A stretch of 64,000 nucleotides of DNA, from positions 62,001-126,000 of the forward strand of contig JPHH03000058.1 of assembly GCA_000750105.3 (NCBI GenBank), given 5' to 3'. Shown here one piece after another: positions 47,301 through 59,085 of the stretch. This stretch comes from Tolypocladium sp. Sup5 PDA-1 (Eukaryota > Ascomycota > Sordariomycetes > Hypocreales > Ophiocordycipitaceae). The notes under the pieces were generated by a model. The model was not told the origin of the DNA. It saw nothing but the letters and a program-made list of their open reading frames with translations, and made no database searches. Each line of letters starts with the position of its first letter. Positions within the stretch are counted from its first letter, which is position 1. Both the position numbers and the translations under genes were made by a program.

Positions 47301-47560
47301 CTCCTCCGATGCATTTCGTCCTGGTTGTTGCGGATAATATCATCGAGCGAATCACCGCCCATCATGGCGTGATCCGGCATCACCTGAGAGATGGCGGGCT
47401 GCGGCTGGAGAGAAGGCTGGGCAGACATGTTCATGGCGTTTGGGAGCTGCGGCTGCTGCAGCTGGAGCTGTTGTTGCTGTTGCTGCTCCCCCTGCTGCTG
47501 AGAGAGGCGACGCTGTAGCTCTTGGGAAGGCAGCTGTGGGTGTGTATAGAAGCCATCCAT
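44345..47560 (-). CDS. wc-1: White Collar-1 blue-light photoreceptor/GATA factor
   Basis: Flavin-binding photoreceptor and transcription factor; with WC-2 it forms the White Collar complex for light responses and, in Neurospora, the clock. Two exons (47560-44801 and 44737-44345) with a 63-nt intron give 1050 aa. In order: polyQ near residues 20-37; Gln/Met/Ser-rich activation region to about 330; LOV domain about 350-485 with the flavin-adduct Cys404 in GQNCRFLQ; second PAS about 560-660; third PAS about 675-790; basic nuclear signal KKKRKRRK at 872-879; GATA zinc finger C888-x2-C891-x18-C910-x2-C913. The exon after the finger encodes a Ser/Asn/Pro-rich tail ending REEHENSQP. Reading through the intron gives a false 14-residue end. 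ATG has a strong CCATGG context. An unusually long non-coding region lies upstream. Confidence 0.97.
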
Positions 47561-47953
47561 GGCGACAGCATCTGGCTGGACTGCTATGGCCCAAGGGTCT
47601 GCACGGTGGGTGATGGAAGAGCAAAGCTAGGTCGCTCCGACAAAACGGGCAGAGCTCTTGCTTTTAGGGGCCCGGAGTGTCGGGTGCGCAGGTGCTGCGC
47701 CTTTCGATCATGAAGATGCAGCCTGCTGCAGCCGAGGACGGAGGTTGGATGAGCCAGGCAGAGGTTACCCAGAGTCGGAGGTCGAGCTACCAATAGAAAC
47801 GAGACTCCTCGCTGGTGGGACGAGACGAGACGAGTTGGTACGGCTTGTATTCGCGACGAGATGGAAGAGCTTCGGCGGCGGGCAGTCGGCAACGTCGTGA
47901 TAATCAGGCCCGGTCGGTCGTGACAGAACCAAGGGGGGTTCGCTGGGCTCGGA

Positions 47954-47983
47954 GGGCTGGGCTGGGCTGGGCTGGGCTGGGTT
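47954..47983. repeat. GGGCT pentamer repeat
   Basis: Five perfect units and one variant, about 400 bp upstream of the wc-1 start. The G-rich strand has six closely spaced GGG runs and could form a G-quadruplex. Confidence 0.85.
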
Positions 47984-48470
47984 GGCCTGCAGCGGACGAC
48001 GTCGACACGATACAGGTCGCAAACTGCGGGCGGTGGCGGCGATGGCGGCAGCGGAGCGGATGCTGCTGATTGCACTGATGCTGGAAGGGGCTGGGTCGGC
48101 GGCGGTGGTGTCGGTGGTGTTGGTGACAGAAATATGTACCCAAGCCCATGTACGGAGTAGGTAGGTGGTGAGATGCAAGCGAGTTCTCGGTTGGCAGTTG
48201 GGCTCAGCCGTGGTGGGTTTGCAATTCCTGAGGCCCGCGCAACATGGAAGATGACAGAAGTAGATGACAGTCTGAGAGATGCCCGTCTCTGGGGAGGGGG
48301 AATTATTAAAATGGACCTCTTTTCCCTGGCTTCCTCGCTGACTTGCATGCTAATAACAGTTACCTACCTAGTTCCTAACACAGAGCTCTGAGAGTGGATG
48401 GAGAGGAACAGAGGCTGCTTGGTTGCTGCTAACGCCTCGAGCCATTCGCGACTGACGCTGCACCATGCCG

Positions 48471-48600
48471 TACTTCGTACCCTAGGTACACCCGAGTTCC
48501 CTAATAGCCCACTGTTAAGGTAGCAAGGTAAGTACCTAGTACCTAGGTAGGTAGGCCTATTCATTCTCTGCCTACCTACGAAGTATGTAGGTACCTGCGC
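48471..48600. repeat. TAGGTACC-type low-complexity block
   Basis: Dense mixture of CCTAGGTA, TACCTAG, GTAGGTAG and two TACGAAGTA/TACTTCGTA motifs over about 130 bp. Many units are self-complementary. Similar blocks recur near 55830-55950. Confidence 0.6.
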
Positions 48601-51125
48601 TACCGGGCTTATGCTAGCAGTGCCAGAGTTCACCAGAATCCATCCATATTGGACGAGAAACATGGGCAAATGTGGTAGTATCCCACCAATCCCTCCAAAG
48701 CTCCATGGTGGTGTTACGATTCACGAGAGCGGGGTGGTGGAAGCTTGGGCGCCATTAGTAGCTACCGTCGAGGTACCTTGCCTCGCTAGCGACGTGTAAG
48801 CGCTGACATGTACGGAGAAGTACTCAGCAGTGCACCAAGATGCAAGTTCAACCAAACTTGCTGCCGCCTGTCCGTACACGGAAATACGACGGCAGAGGGA
48901 TGAGTTCACCAAGCCAGCAGCAGGGAATAATTCGCCGAGGGCCTCCTGAGTGTGGAGTGGCCAAGGGGCATCACAGCTGCTTCACCACTTACGCGACTGA
49001 CTAAGTTACGGGTCCACGGGAAAAGAGGCCGACCACACCTGTCTCGTAGGACCGTAAGGAGATATCTCCAACCCTCTACGGGCTAAACAGAGAGCTTCAG
49101 CTTTACCTGCCATTTTTCTTCGTGCCGGCAGGCACGGGGAAGGGTTGCTTGTTGTGCTACCTACTGCCCTTGCCTTATCCAACGTAGGTGAGTAAGGACT
49201 TGCTGCTTGGTCCACCAGCTATCCGCTAGGATGGCCGCTAGCAACCTAGGTAACCTTGGAGCCATCTGGTACTGGAAGTTGCCGTCATAGGGAGGCATCA
49301 GCAGAAAGAGCCCAGACGGAGCATGTATTGTGCGCTTACCAGTTCATATCTGGGGTGTCGCAAGCGGTGCAAGCAAAGGCCAGAGACGCACGACGGCTGA
49401 GATGAGAAAGGCTAACATCTAGGGAGATGGTGGTAGACCTCACTCGCAGAGGCGAGACCTAAAGTACAGCAACTTATTTACATATTTGACGACAGCACTC
49501 TAGTATGGAGGTTGGCAGATGGTCTCTCACTCGAAAAGGATGATGTACGAAGTACCAGCAGCTGCTGCGCCTTTCTGATCCAATGCGTACGTTTGCTGGC
49601 TCTGCCGTTGTATTGTAGTTGTAAAGTCGCGCCTGGAATGCCGTCTCCCCGACATGCCCTCGGATGAGATGGACTCATCAGTGAGTTACCGCCCGACTTC
49701 TCGGGACAGTGGCAATCAAGCACAGCTACAGGACACAATCACGCCGCAATCTCGCTGGGTGAGACTACCTTACTCGTACCTTGCTTACCTAGCAATCCGA
49801 CACTTCAACGGATTGCTCGGTACGAACGTACAGACGTTAGCAATGCTGATCCCGTCCCCAAGAAGGAATATTCGGGCGGATACCTCAAGGGGTACTAAAC
49901 CGGACATGCTTCACGCCAAAGGGCCTTTCAAAACCAGGGACAAGATCCCCATACCGGACTATTTGCTCCGCGCTTGACACCACCAACAAACCCACAAGAA
50001 ATTCTCCGCTGGCCACTGGCTGGCATGAAACGGTCTGATAAAACCTGCCTTGTGGAAGGGGACCCAAGCATTCCTGGCCATTTGGGACTTTCTTCCGCCT
50101 CCTTACGTTGGCCTCCTTACGTATTGCCTCGGGTCCCCTGGACAAAAGAAAGGCGCCAAGGCGGCTGCTCAAAGCTTGTCTCTGGATCTGAGACTATGCC
50201 CTTGGGAGGTTGATACGTACTCGTAAACCGGTTATATAGAGACTCTGTTGTACTAGTACGAAGTACGGAATGAAGCAAGGCGCCTGCAGGTTTCTGAATC
50301 CGCGTTCGCGCTCAGGCAGGCAGATTGTGGAAAGCTGAGCGGGGCCTGCAGGGCCCATTACATCATGCACCAGGTTGCCTTCACCACATACGTTACGGAA
50401 GTGTGTCTGACAGATGTCCCTCCATCCCGGCAACCAACCACAGACAAGCAAAAGACGGCATCTTGATGACTTTGCCATCTGGCTAGTCACGCCACCTCAG
50501 CACTACGCCATAATTTGTTCAGAGCATGCGAATGTACGCAGACTTCTGCCGCTAATACTCCTTGCGCCCCTCGCTGTTGACGAGTTCGGCGAATCGATGA
50601 TGCATACTACCTCGCTACGAGCACTTGGGTTATGGAAACGCCATCATATCACGCATGGTGCCAATGTGCCGGAATGGATATTACGGACAACCTCGATTCT
50701 GAATGCCGCGGCCAACTACCCATGACTACATAGATTGCGGGATGTATTCACCTCTTATCATCAGGCGCTTCTCTTCCTCGCCACAGCTTGCACATTATGC
50801 ACCATTTCCACTCTTCCAGAACCCCCATATGCTACTACTCTCCGTAGCGAGCCTACCGCCTCACCTCTAGACCCCGACGCCCGTTCGCCGTGCGATTCGC
50901 CGCCGCCCCTAAGTATCCCTTGGGCACGGCATCGCCTCCTCCAATCTACGGCTCTCTTCGCGTTCAAGCTGTCAAGCAACGCAGGGAAAGCTTTACCTCA
51001 AACTCGATTTGGTATCATCGGTGCAGAGCTGGAGAGCGTTCCCCTCAGCGACCACGATTGCAGCCTTCCAAAACTGATAATCCATGTCATCCCCTATACG
51101 TCAGACGAAGAGCAAAAGTCAGCCC

Positions 51126-54100
51126 CTAGCTGAAATATCCCATAATCGTCCGCTGCGAGTCCTGCGAGAACTGCTGGAGCAGAGGCGTCGGGTCCACGTT
51201 GGCAGTTGTGAGCAGCATCTTCGTGGCTGCCGTCACCCGGCTGGCCGTCTGCCCCTGGAGCGTCTCTGCCTCGAGCGCCTGCGCGATAAATACAAACAGC
51301 TTGCTGGCCTGATTCATCACCGCTGGGTGTCGCCTGCAGAGTCAAAAAGTCAGCCACTGTCTGTCCGCCCGTTGCTGGTTCCAACCGTGTCAGTCAGCTG
51401 TGCGCCACTTACTGGTCAATAAGCTCGGCCAAGTACGCATACGCATACGGCGCTGCCTCTTCATCGCTGGTCACTGGCAGGGTATCTATCCACTGAGAGA
51501 TCACGGCTTGCGTGTCTGCTATGCTGCCCGCGTTGTAATGCAGGATCTTGGCAATGGCAGCACAGGCGTTCTCGGTAGCGTACGCGTTGTCTTCGCTTCT
51601 CGCATCGGGCACTTGCGTCACTTGGAACAGGAACGGCACCGACCCTCCGAGGAACTGGGACCACGCTGCTCCGCCGCGATGGGCCGCCACACCGATGCCA
51701 TAGGCCGCGGCTTGCCGGATGGCTGGTGACGGATCCCTGCAGCCGTCTATGAGAGGCTGGGTGATGTAGTTGGCATAGCGGCTGCTTTCTGGCCCGCAGT
51801 ACTCCAGCACGTCGTCCATGATGCAGAGACCCCACTGTCTCTGGGTGGGATCCGGAGACGCGAGGAACCCTTCGTAAGTCGACATCAGCCGCTCCCATGC
51901 CGGCAGGAAAGCCGCGCCGTGGTTCTTGAAAATGGAATGGAATGCCTTGTTCATGTCCGACAGCAGTGTTTGATCATCCTCGATCGCAATCAGCGTCTCT
52001 TCGGCTTCGTCCTCGACGTCGTCGGCCGTGGCACCCTCCTTGTCTTCGACACGCTGGGCGACCCTGTCCTTGTAGTCCTCGAGGGCGGAGTGGACCGAGT
52101 CAATGAAGCGCGTCATGTGCTCGGCCGTCATGCAGTCTTTGCCGACAACCTGGACCGACTCGTAGAAGCACTGGTACATCTCGGCCAGTGTCTCAATCGA
52201 CGGCTCGGCGGTGAGAACCTCCAAGAGCTTGTCTACCGTCGCGGTCCACAGGCCTGCAAGTTCGTTGGAGGGACATCCGTATGCCTTCTTATACGAGCTC
52301 AGAAGCTGCGGTACCAGCTTTGCTGAGATGTAGCGCACGGGGTCGTGGAAGAAGAAGGCGAGACCAGGCAGCGCAATCTTCTCCATGATGTTGGCCACGA
52401 ATGGAGCAAAGGCAGCTTCAAGGACCTGGGCGTAAACAACCAGGAGCTCAATAGCCATGTGCTTGTCGTCCATGGTGCTTGTCCGAATGCCAATCATCTT
52501 ACCCTTGAGAGGGACAAACTCCCAGCCATCCTCACCATTCATCTGATCGGCCTGGTCGTCGTCGTCCAATAGCTGGATGTCCGCCTTGGCCATGGCCAGC
52601 TCGAGGAGTGGCGGCATGACACTATCCAAAAACGGCACGAAGTCTGAGCCAAGCACGCGGCACATGCGGCCCCAGCAGTGCATCAGGTACTGCGCCTGTG
52701 GGTCGTCTGCATCTGTAATGCTGGTCTGGATGTTGGCGAGAAGGTTGACGAGGGTCATGGCGTCCGGGCCAAGCCGCTCCCGCCCGACGGCGAGGGCGAT
52801 GAGAGTGGCGCACTCCATGGCCTTGGCGCGCAGGAGCCTGTACTCTTTTTCGCTCTGGTTTTGGAGGACGTTGACAAGAAGAGGCATCAAGGTGTCGTAA
52901 TACTTGGAGAAGGCAGCCTCGGCGGCATCAGCAATGGTCGCAATGGTAGACAAGGCCTGCTCCTGGACAAAGCGCTTGTCACTTTGCAGCAGCTGGAAGA
53001 GGTGGGAGAGAAGCTCGTCCAGGTAGGGTTCCAGAATGGACTTTTCTGCCTCTTCACAAAAGTTGACCAACGCCGCCGCCGCGTGAGACTTAACACGGGC
53101 CTCGGGCGATTCCAGAACGGGCACAATCGCCTTCAGTATTCGGTCGTAAAAGTCGGTCTGCATCTTGGGGGCAAAGTCGGTGCTCATCTGGCCCAAGGCA
53201 TTGCAGCCAGCCCAGCGGACACGGGGGTGAGGGTCTTGTAGAGCCGGGATGACTAGATCCAATACCTGGCTGAGCTCCCCAATCATGAGGTCGCGGCATC
53301 CCTCCGAGATGGCCGAGATGGCCATCAAGGCCGCATGCCGATCTCTCCAAGCCATCGAGGTCATCATCCGGGGCAGCCAGTTGAAGGTCGGGGCCAAAAT
53401 TGTCTGGCCGCCGAGCTTGTTGGCGAGACGGTCCATGGTCTGCTCACCGGCCACGTGGTTCTGATCGCTCTCGTCTTGGTCAAGCTGAGAGGGTGTTAGA
53501 AGTTTTTCTTGATGACGCATAGCATCGACCTTCACTCACATCGTCAGATGCCAGCCACTCGGCGGCATCGTCATCATCCTCACCCAGGTCAGTCATCAAG
53601 CTCAGACACTGAGTAATCATATCAGTCGTGTAAGAGACGTCTTTCCTGCACATGGACGGCGCATAATCTGCAAATGTGGCCATGAGTTCGAGCGCATTTT
53701 GCCTGCAAATGCTGTCCAGCTCCTTGTCCTGAATGACAGATATGTTGAACTGGACGAGGTTGTGGAAGAGCTGCTTGAACATCTTCGGTGCGGATTCGGC
53801 GAGGTCGATGAGGGCTAGCAGAGCTTTGCTCAGGTCCTCCGAGTCCTGGGACTCCTTGATGGGAGGCAGGACGTTGAGCACGTCTGGAATCAGCGCGTAG
53901 TACTTGGCCTGCGACTTCTTGCTGATGGTCCTGAAGAAGGCAGCAAAGGCTTCCATGGCCGCAAGACGGACCTATGCGGGAGATTAGTGCGATGCGCGCG
54001 GGGAGATGCGAGGTAATCGACACGCACCATGACGGCGTCATCTTTGAACCCTTTCTGGAACGCCTGGAGGACCGCCTCCTCATGTTGCTTCTCGATAATG

Positions 54101-54800
54101 CTGGGGGTCGTGGTAAAGACTCGGAAGGCATTCTCCCGCTTCTCAGCTTCAGGCGCCTGGCTGAGCTGGAAGAGCGCACCAAGCAGTTCTGGCCAGGCAT
54201 CATCTGTTGACGAGAAAGAGTTAGCACCTGGGCCACGGGTAAGGCAACTGTGGTTGGTGACTGACTGTTGTCGGTATATTGCCGCGCGACCTCGGCAACG
54301 GCATCGCTGATTTTGTTGCGGACGGTGCGATCGGCTTCGGCGCCGAGGGTCTCGAGGAGCTTCTGGCGGATGACGGCGGCCTGTTCCTTGGACAGCGAGT
54401 AGAACATGTCGAGATTCTCGCCAGACTCGACCTTTCGGGTCTTGGAGGCAATACGACGGAAAATGACAGCAGCAAAGGAGCGGGTCTATTTTGGCAGCTG
54501 TTAGACTTGCGGTCGCAAGGGAGACGGAGGCTGCGAGGCTGCGAGGCAAAGTGCGCGGGGGGTGCCAAAGGCGGGCAAGCAGGCGAGCGAGAGTGACGGG
54601 CAAGGCAAGGTACGCACAGCGTTGTCTCCGGCACCCTGGACCTGCTCCGCAAGGCCCATCAACAGGACCTCGGGCCGGGCGCCGGTCCAGTTGTTCTGCA
54701 GGTGCTCCTCGGCCTGGGAGCGGATGCCATTGTCGGCGGACTGTAGGGCCTGGAGCAGCTGGGTGAGCTCGGCGTGGACGTCGGCGGAGAGGAGAGACAT
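51126..54800 (-). CDS. KAP121: Importin beta-3 / karyopherin Kap121 (Pse1)
   Basis: Nuclear import receptor of the importin-5 class; carries ribosomal proteins and other cargo through the pore under Ran control. Six exons (54800-54618, 54485-54266, 54203-54028, 53971-53540, 53484-51413, 51333-51126) sum to exactly 1097 codons, giving 1096 aa, close to yeast Kap121 (1089). HEAT repeats run throughout: VEKRENAFRVF-type helices near the start, DPHPRVRWAGCNALGQM (the best-conserved repeat, near residue 400), an acidic loop DDDDQADQMNGEDGWEFVPL and another DDVEDEAEETLIAIEDD. The N-terminus MSLLSADVHAELTQLL is the Ran-binding start. The last intron is short and leaves a 68-residue end SQDSQRTIMGYFS. 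Divergent from SDS23. Confidence 0.95.
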
Positions 54801-56299
54801 GATGGCGACGGCTCGATGGCGGGCGGCGCCGTGCAGCCTATGTCGGACGGCTCGTCGACTGTATGGCTGGCGGGTGGATGGCGTGTAGCCGTTTGCAGGA
54901 GGAGAGCTGTGTTGGTGGTGGTGGAAGAGAAGCGGGATGGATTCGAGATTCGACTTTTGGTGGGCGGGAGAAAGTGGGGGGAGGGGAAGGCCGCCTCCAG
55001 TGTCCACCGCGCCGGACGTGCGCGCAGGTCCCTGTGCTGGTCCAAGGGAGTCTTTTTGCCAGGGACAGCCGCGGAAGAGGGATTGGGGCTGGGGCTTTGG
55101 GTAGGAGGTAGGGTGGCAAACAAGGCTGGCAAGGTAGGTAGGTAGGTTGAAGCGCCCTGCCGCGTGTCGATGGCGAGGCGAAATGTCGCGTGTGCCCAGC
55201 CAAGGTAGGTGTTGCAGTCGAGGGGTGGAAAGTGTCCGTGTTTTTATTTCCCTTTCTTGGGCTCCAGTGACGGGTGAGACCTCGCGCCGTCTGGTACGTA
55301 CCTTCCCTGGCATTTAGGTTAAGGTTGCTCGTTTTCCAACCTGGAAGGCTGCAGCTGCCAGCTGGACTCGGGACGTTGCCTTGAGCCTAAAATTAATGAA
55401 AACTTAGGTAACTTCATCCGAGCACCTGTGAACAACTGGATTGCTACAGCACCGCGGAATCATGGATGCTCGGGGAGGGGTCTCTTTTTTGACGATGCGC
55501 GCGTACCTATGCCCAAGCATCTTGTACCTCGAGCCGTTCACCTAGATAGATGTGAGCCTCACGGCGCCTCGACGAGACGGCCATGGCGATTCACACGCAG
55601 AATACCCGTTTTACAATACGTTACAGCCGCGCAACAGCGTGAGCGATGCCAGCTGCCAACCACCAAGGGGCACACACTGTTCTCTTGCTTGTACGACGGC
55701 CATTTTCTGCCTTGGAATACTTATCGCGGCTCAGCGTCGGCGACTCGACCTGCTCGACCACGATAGGGCAGAGAAATGCAGCATAGCCCTGTCTTCGGTT
55801 GCACAACAAAAAGGCTGGTACTCGTAGGTACCTCGTATGTACCTAGGTAAGGTACGGATACGTTGGAGCTGGGTTGTTAACTATTATGCCTTTGCCTCAT
55901 TCAGACGACCAATTTTCAACACCACCAACGCAGGGTACCTAGGTACCTTACCCACGTCATCGTCCAGAACACCCGACAAGCACAACCCCGCCCCGCTATA
56001 GACAAGGCAAGGTGCGGTAGCTTTCCACTTCCATCTCCATCCGAGCAAGATACATTCGCTCCCACTCCTCTTCCGCACATCCCGCGATCCCTGCATACCT
56101 TGCCTACCTACCTACATATCTTCGCGCGCCCGATCGCAACAAGCCCAGCGCCAACGTACTGTTGCAGCACCGTGTCGACGTCCAGCTGTCGCCCCAACCA
56201 AGACCTTGATCGCCCCAGTTAAACGGGTAGCTCTTTGCCTGCCCACGGCTGTTTGTTGTTCATAGCGCGGCGGCACTTCAGCGCCGAACTTCCTTCTCG
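54801..56299. other. Divergent promoter region of KAP121 and SDS23
   Basis: About 1.5 kb. It has (GTAG)n-type runs at 55134-55146, a TAGGTACC-type block at about 55826-55945, and CCTACCTACCTA near 56103. No coding evidence. Confidence 0.5.
55826..55945. repeat. TAGGTACC-type block, second copy
   Basis: Repeated GTACCTAGGTA and its partial palindromes (for example near 55840-55850 and 55935-55947), of the same character as the block upstream of wc-1. Confidence 0.55.
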
Positions 56300-57954
56300 A
56301 TGGATGCCTCGTCGAGTGCCAGCGCCGTCGGAAGGGATTTGAAGGATGCCAAAGACAAAGACAAAGACGCCAGCCCGTCCAGCCTCTCCATCGCTGTTCC
56401 CCGATCGTCGACGAGCTCCCAGCAGTCGCCCCCGCCCCAACGAACACCCTCTTCATCCAGCATAAACAAGACGGCACATCGCCAGAGTTTCGCAGAGAAC
56501 CTGCGAAACGTCCCCGCCTCTCCTCGTCATCGCCATCCCTCCTTGACCCAGGCTGCGGTCCAGGAGCTCCTGAACCATCCTCCGTCCGGCAGCAGACACA
56601 CAAATCCCAGGTTCGTCGGCCGAGAATGGCGCGACATTGCCGTTGGGGAGCTCGTGTCTCCCGACGACGTCAGGTGGATCGAGATGGACAGCAGCGTCGA
56701 GGAAGCTACCATGGTGAGGTCCAACGTGACCAGTTTCTTTGGTTTCTGAGACTTTTACTGATGTGTGCATGTGCCCTCTCACAGACACTGATCAAGAGCA
56801 CGACCAACGTCGTCCTCGTTCGGGAAAACGCAATAGCCCACACGGCCGTCTCCACGTTCGACTATAGTGACCTCAACGCCTACCTCGTCGTCGTCGTGGG
56901 TCTGGTCAGGCCCGACGGCGACCAGGTCGAGCTGTACAACTCCATCATGGCCAAGGCCCAGCAGGGATCCCAAATATCTCTGCGGGAGATCCAACCCATA
57001 TGCAGACAAGAGCCCCTCGTCAGTGTCGCTTCTACCGGCAACCTCTCTCAGGCCATCGAAATCCTGGGCAGCGGCATACATCGGTTAATGGTCAACGGGC
57101 CCTCGGGCGATGTCGTCGGCGTCCTGAGCCAACTGCGCATGGTCGACTTCTTTTGGAACGAGGGCGTCAACTTTCCCACGATTGATCGTCTGTACCCGGC
57201 CCTGCTGCGGGACTTGGGAATTGGCACTCAGCAGATCATCTCCGTCAAGTGATTCCGCCTTGTCGTCCCGACTGGATTGAGAGGCGATTGCGCTAACCAT
57301 GTCTTTAGCTCGGACGCCCCTCTCTCGGACGCCCTGACGCTCATGAACGACGAAGGCCTCACCAGCGTTGCGGTAGTCGATAACGGCCAAAATGTGGTTG
57401 GGAACATCTCCTCCAAGGATGTTCGGCATCTGACCACCACGTCGAGTGCCCCATTGCTGAGTGGATCGTGCATGCACTTCATCTCCGTCATACTGAACGA
57501 GCGGGGCGTAGAAAAGGGCCAGGACACCTTTCCCGTCTTCTACGTCAACCCCTACTCAACCCTCGCGCACACCGTCGCCAAGCTGGTCGCCACGAGATCA
57601 CACCGTATGTGGATCGTTGAGTCGGCGTCTCCGTCACCATCAGCTCCGGCAACGCCTTTGATGGGACCGCAGAGCTATGCGAGCGGTGCTCCGCCGCCTA
57701 CGACGACGAACCCGACGCCTCCTTCGCCCGTGCCGTCAGCAGCTGTTCCCGCATCTGCCATGGCGGGAGCGCGCATTTCTGGCAAGTTGACTGGCGTCAT
57801 CTCCCTGACGGACATTCTCAATGTTTTTGCCAAGTTTACAGGGCTGCATCCAGCAGACCCAGGGGAGCAGCGGGCCAGACGGCGGAGAAGCTCGAGCAGC
57901 TCAGTGCGCCCGAGCCTGGAATCGTCGCGGGCGAGCCTGGATACGCGACGGTGA
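56300..57954 (+). CDS. SDS23: CBS-domain protein Sds23/Moc1 type
   Basis: Cytosolic/nuclear regulator that in fission yeast binds and inhibits PP2A-type phosphatases and adapts growth to glucose and stress. Three exons (56300-56713, 56785-57248, 57309-57954) total 508 codons, giving 507 aa. Residues 1-105 are Ser/Pro-rich and disordered; WRDIAVGELVSPDDVRWIEMDSSVEEA starts the first of four CBS modules, with RLMVNGPSGDVVGVLSQLRMVDF and TSVAVVDNGQNVVGNISSKDV as typical strands. A Pro/Ala/Thr-rich insert (about 435-470) precedes the last ISGKLTGVISLTDILNVFAK segment. The tail RARRRRSSSSSVRPS is basic and serine-rich, a likely phosphorylation region. Adenine-nucleotide binding is expected from the family but not proven here. 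Confidence 0.93.
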
Positions 57955-59085
57955 TGGGCTGTAGTCGGTTTCCAAGTGTCGGGATCCAAGCCGCTAGGTG
58001 TAGCGAGCTACGAAGAGATGTTTCGGCCGCCATATCTAGTGCGAGCGCGGATGAGGCTCTGCGCCGCGCTCCCTCAGTTTCCAGTTCCTTGGCAATGTGA
58101 TTTTTGGCAGGGTTGCGTTGCGGGCATTCGAATGAAGATGATTCCCTGGCATTTTGCTGGGATCATTGGTAGGTGGCCGTTGAGTCGATGTCTGCCAGCC
58201 GGAGCAACCACAAACACAAGGCGTTCTGCAGCAGGGCGCTCGCAATTGATCCAAGAATACTCTCCACTTTGGACTCTGCCGTCGTGTTTTGCTACTGCTG
58301 TCAACCCAAGGTGAAGTGAATCTTTGCCGTGCGAAGTATTCGTAGGTACGAAGTCGCCAGCTGCCACAGTTGGGAGGGGAGAGGTCAGCGGCCGTGGTCG
58401 TTGGAAGGGAACGGGGCAAACGGCTCCGTTCCCCATTTGGCAATTCATCAAGACGGGGCTTAAATTGGGTACGTACCCCTAGGTTCTCCGTATGTACTCC
58501 GCAGCGCGTGTGGCAAAACTCCCCTCCTAACTGCCGCGTGACTCCATGCGTCAAGTCCCTTCACTTGACTCACGTTCCATCTGTATCGCTCTCTCTCACC
58601 TGCTTCCCGCCTCGTTGACCCTTTATCAGCGCTGCCCTCTGTCTGTTATTTACGACCGCTGCTGCTCTTGGAACAGTTGTTTGAGTTTACTCCGTGGCAA
58701 AGCACCCGGCGCCCTAGACGAACTCCACACGCGTCTTTCCAGCCCAGTTGCTATCTAATCGGCTCTTGGTTGCCTTCGTTCATTGTTCTTTTTTACCTTG
58801 GAAGATTTCATGCGTTCTACTTGATGCTCTAACTTCGACTAAGAACGCTTCAATATCTCTCTTCCCTTGCCCGAATAGCTTCGTTCGTCAACTCCGTTGG
58901 ACTTCAAAAGCATATTTTCTTGGCGATATTCGACTAGGTCCTGACCTCTACCAGTTCTGCTTGGATAGCTTCCGGCCAGAGCCTCGCTCTTCGTTGCCTC
59001 AAGGCAACGGCTTGACGGACTATATTTGCAGCATCAATGGAACAATCCCGGCTATTCATCTTTACAGAAACCATCAATTTACGCC
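57955..59085. other. Spacer and promoter of the NYN gene
   Basis: About 1.1 kb without a supported gene. A pyrimidine-rich stretch near 58590-58900 probably marks the promoter and leader of the NYN-domain gene. Confidence 0.45.

Larger units (their letters stand above)
47561..51125. other. Long repeat-rich region upstream of wc-1
   Basis: About 3.5 kb without a supported gene, the largest gap beside a conserved gene here. It likely holds the wc-1 promoter and leader and the 3' region of the importin gene. It has five copies of the 9-bp motif (48151, 48471, 48577, 49546, 50257), a GGGCT repeat and a block of TAGGTACC-type sequence. Frames at 49654-49977 and 50735-51133 lack protein features. 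Confidence 0.5.

Noticed and set aside
50735..51133. 132-codon plus-strand frame with a hydrophobic start
   Set aside because: It runs into the last importin exon on the opposite strand and shows no family feature after the first 25 residues.
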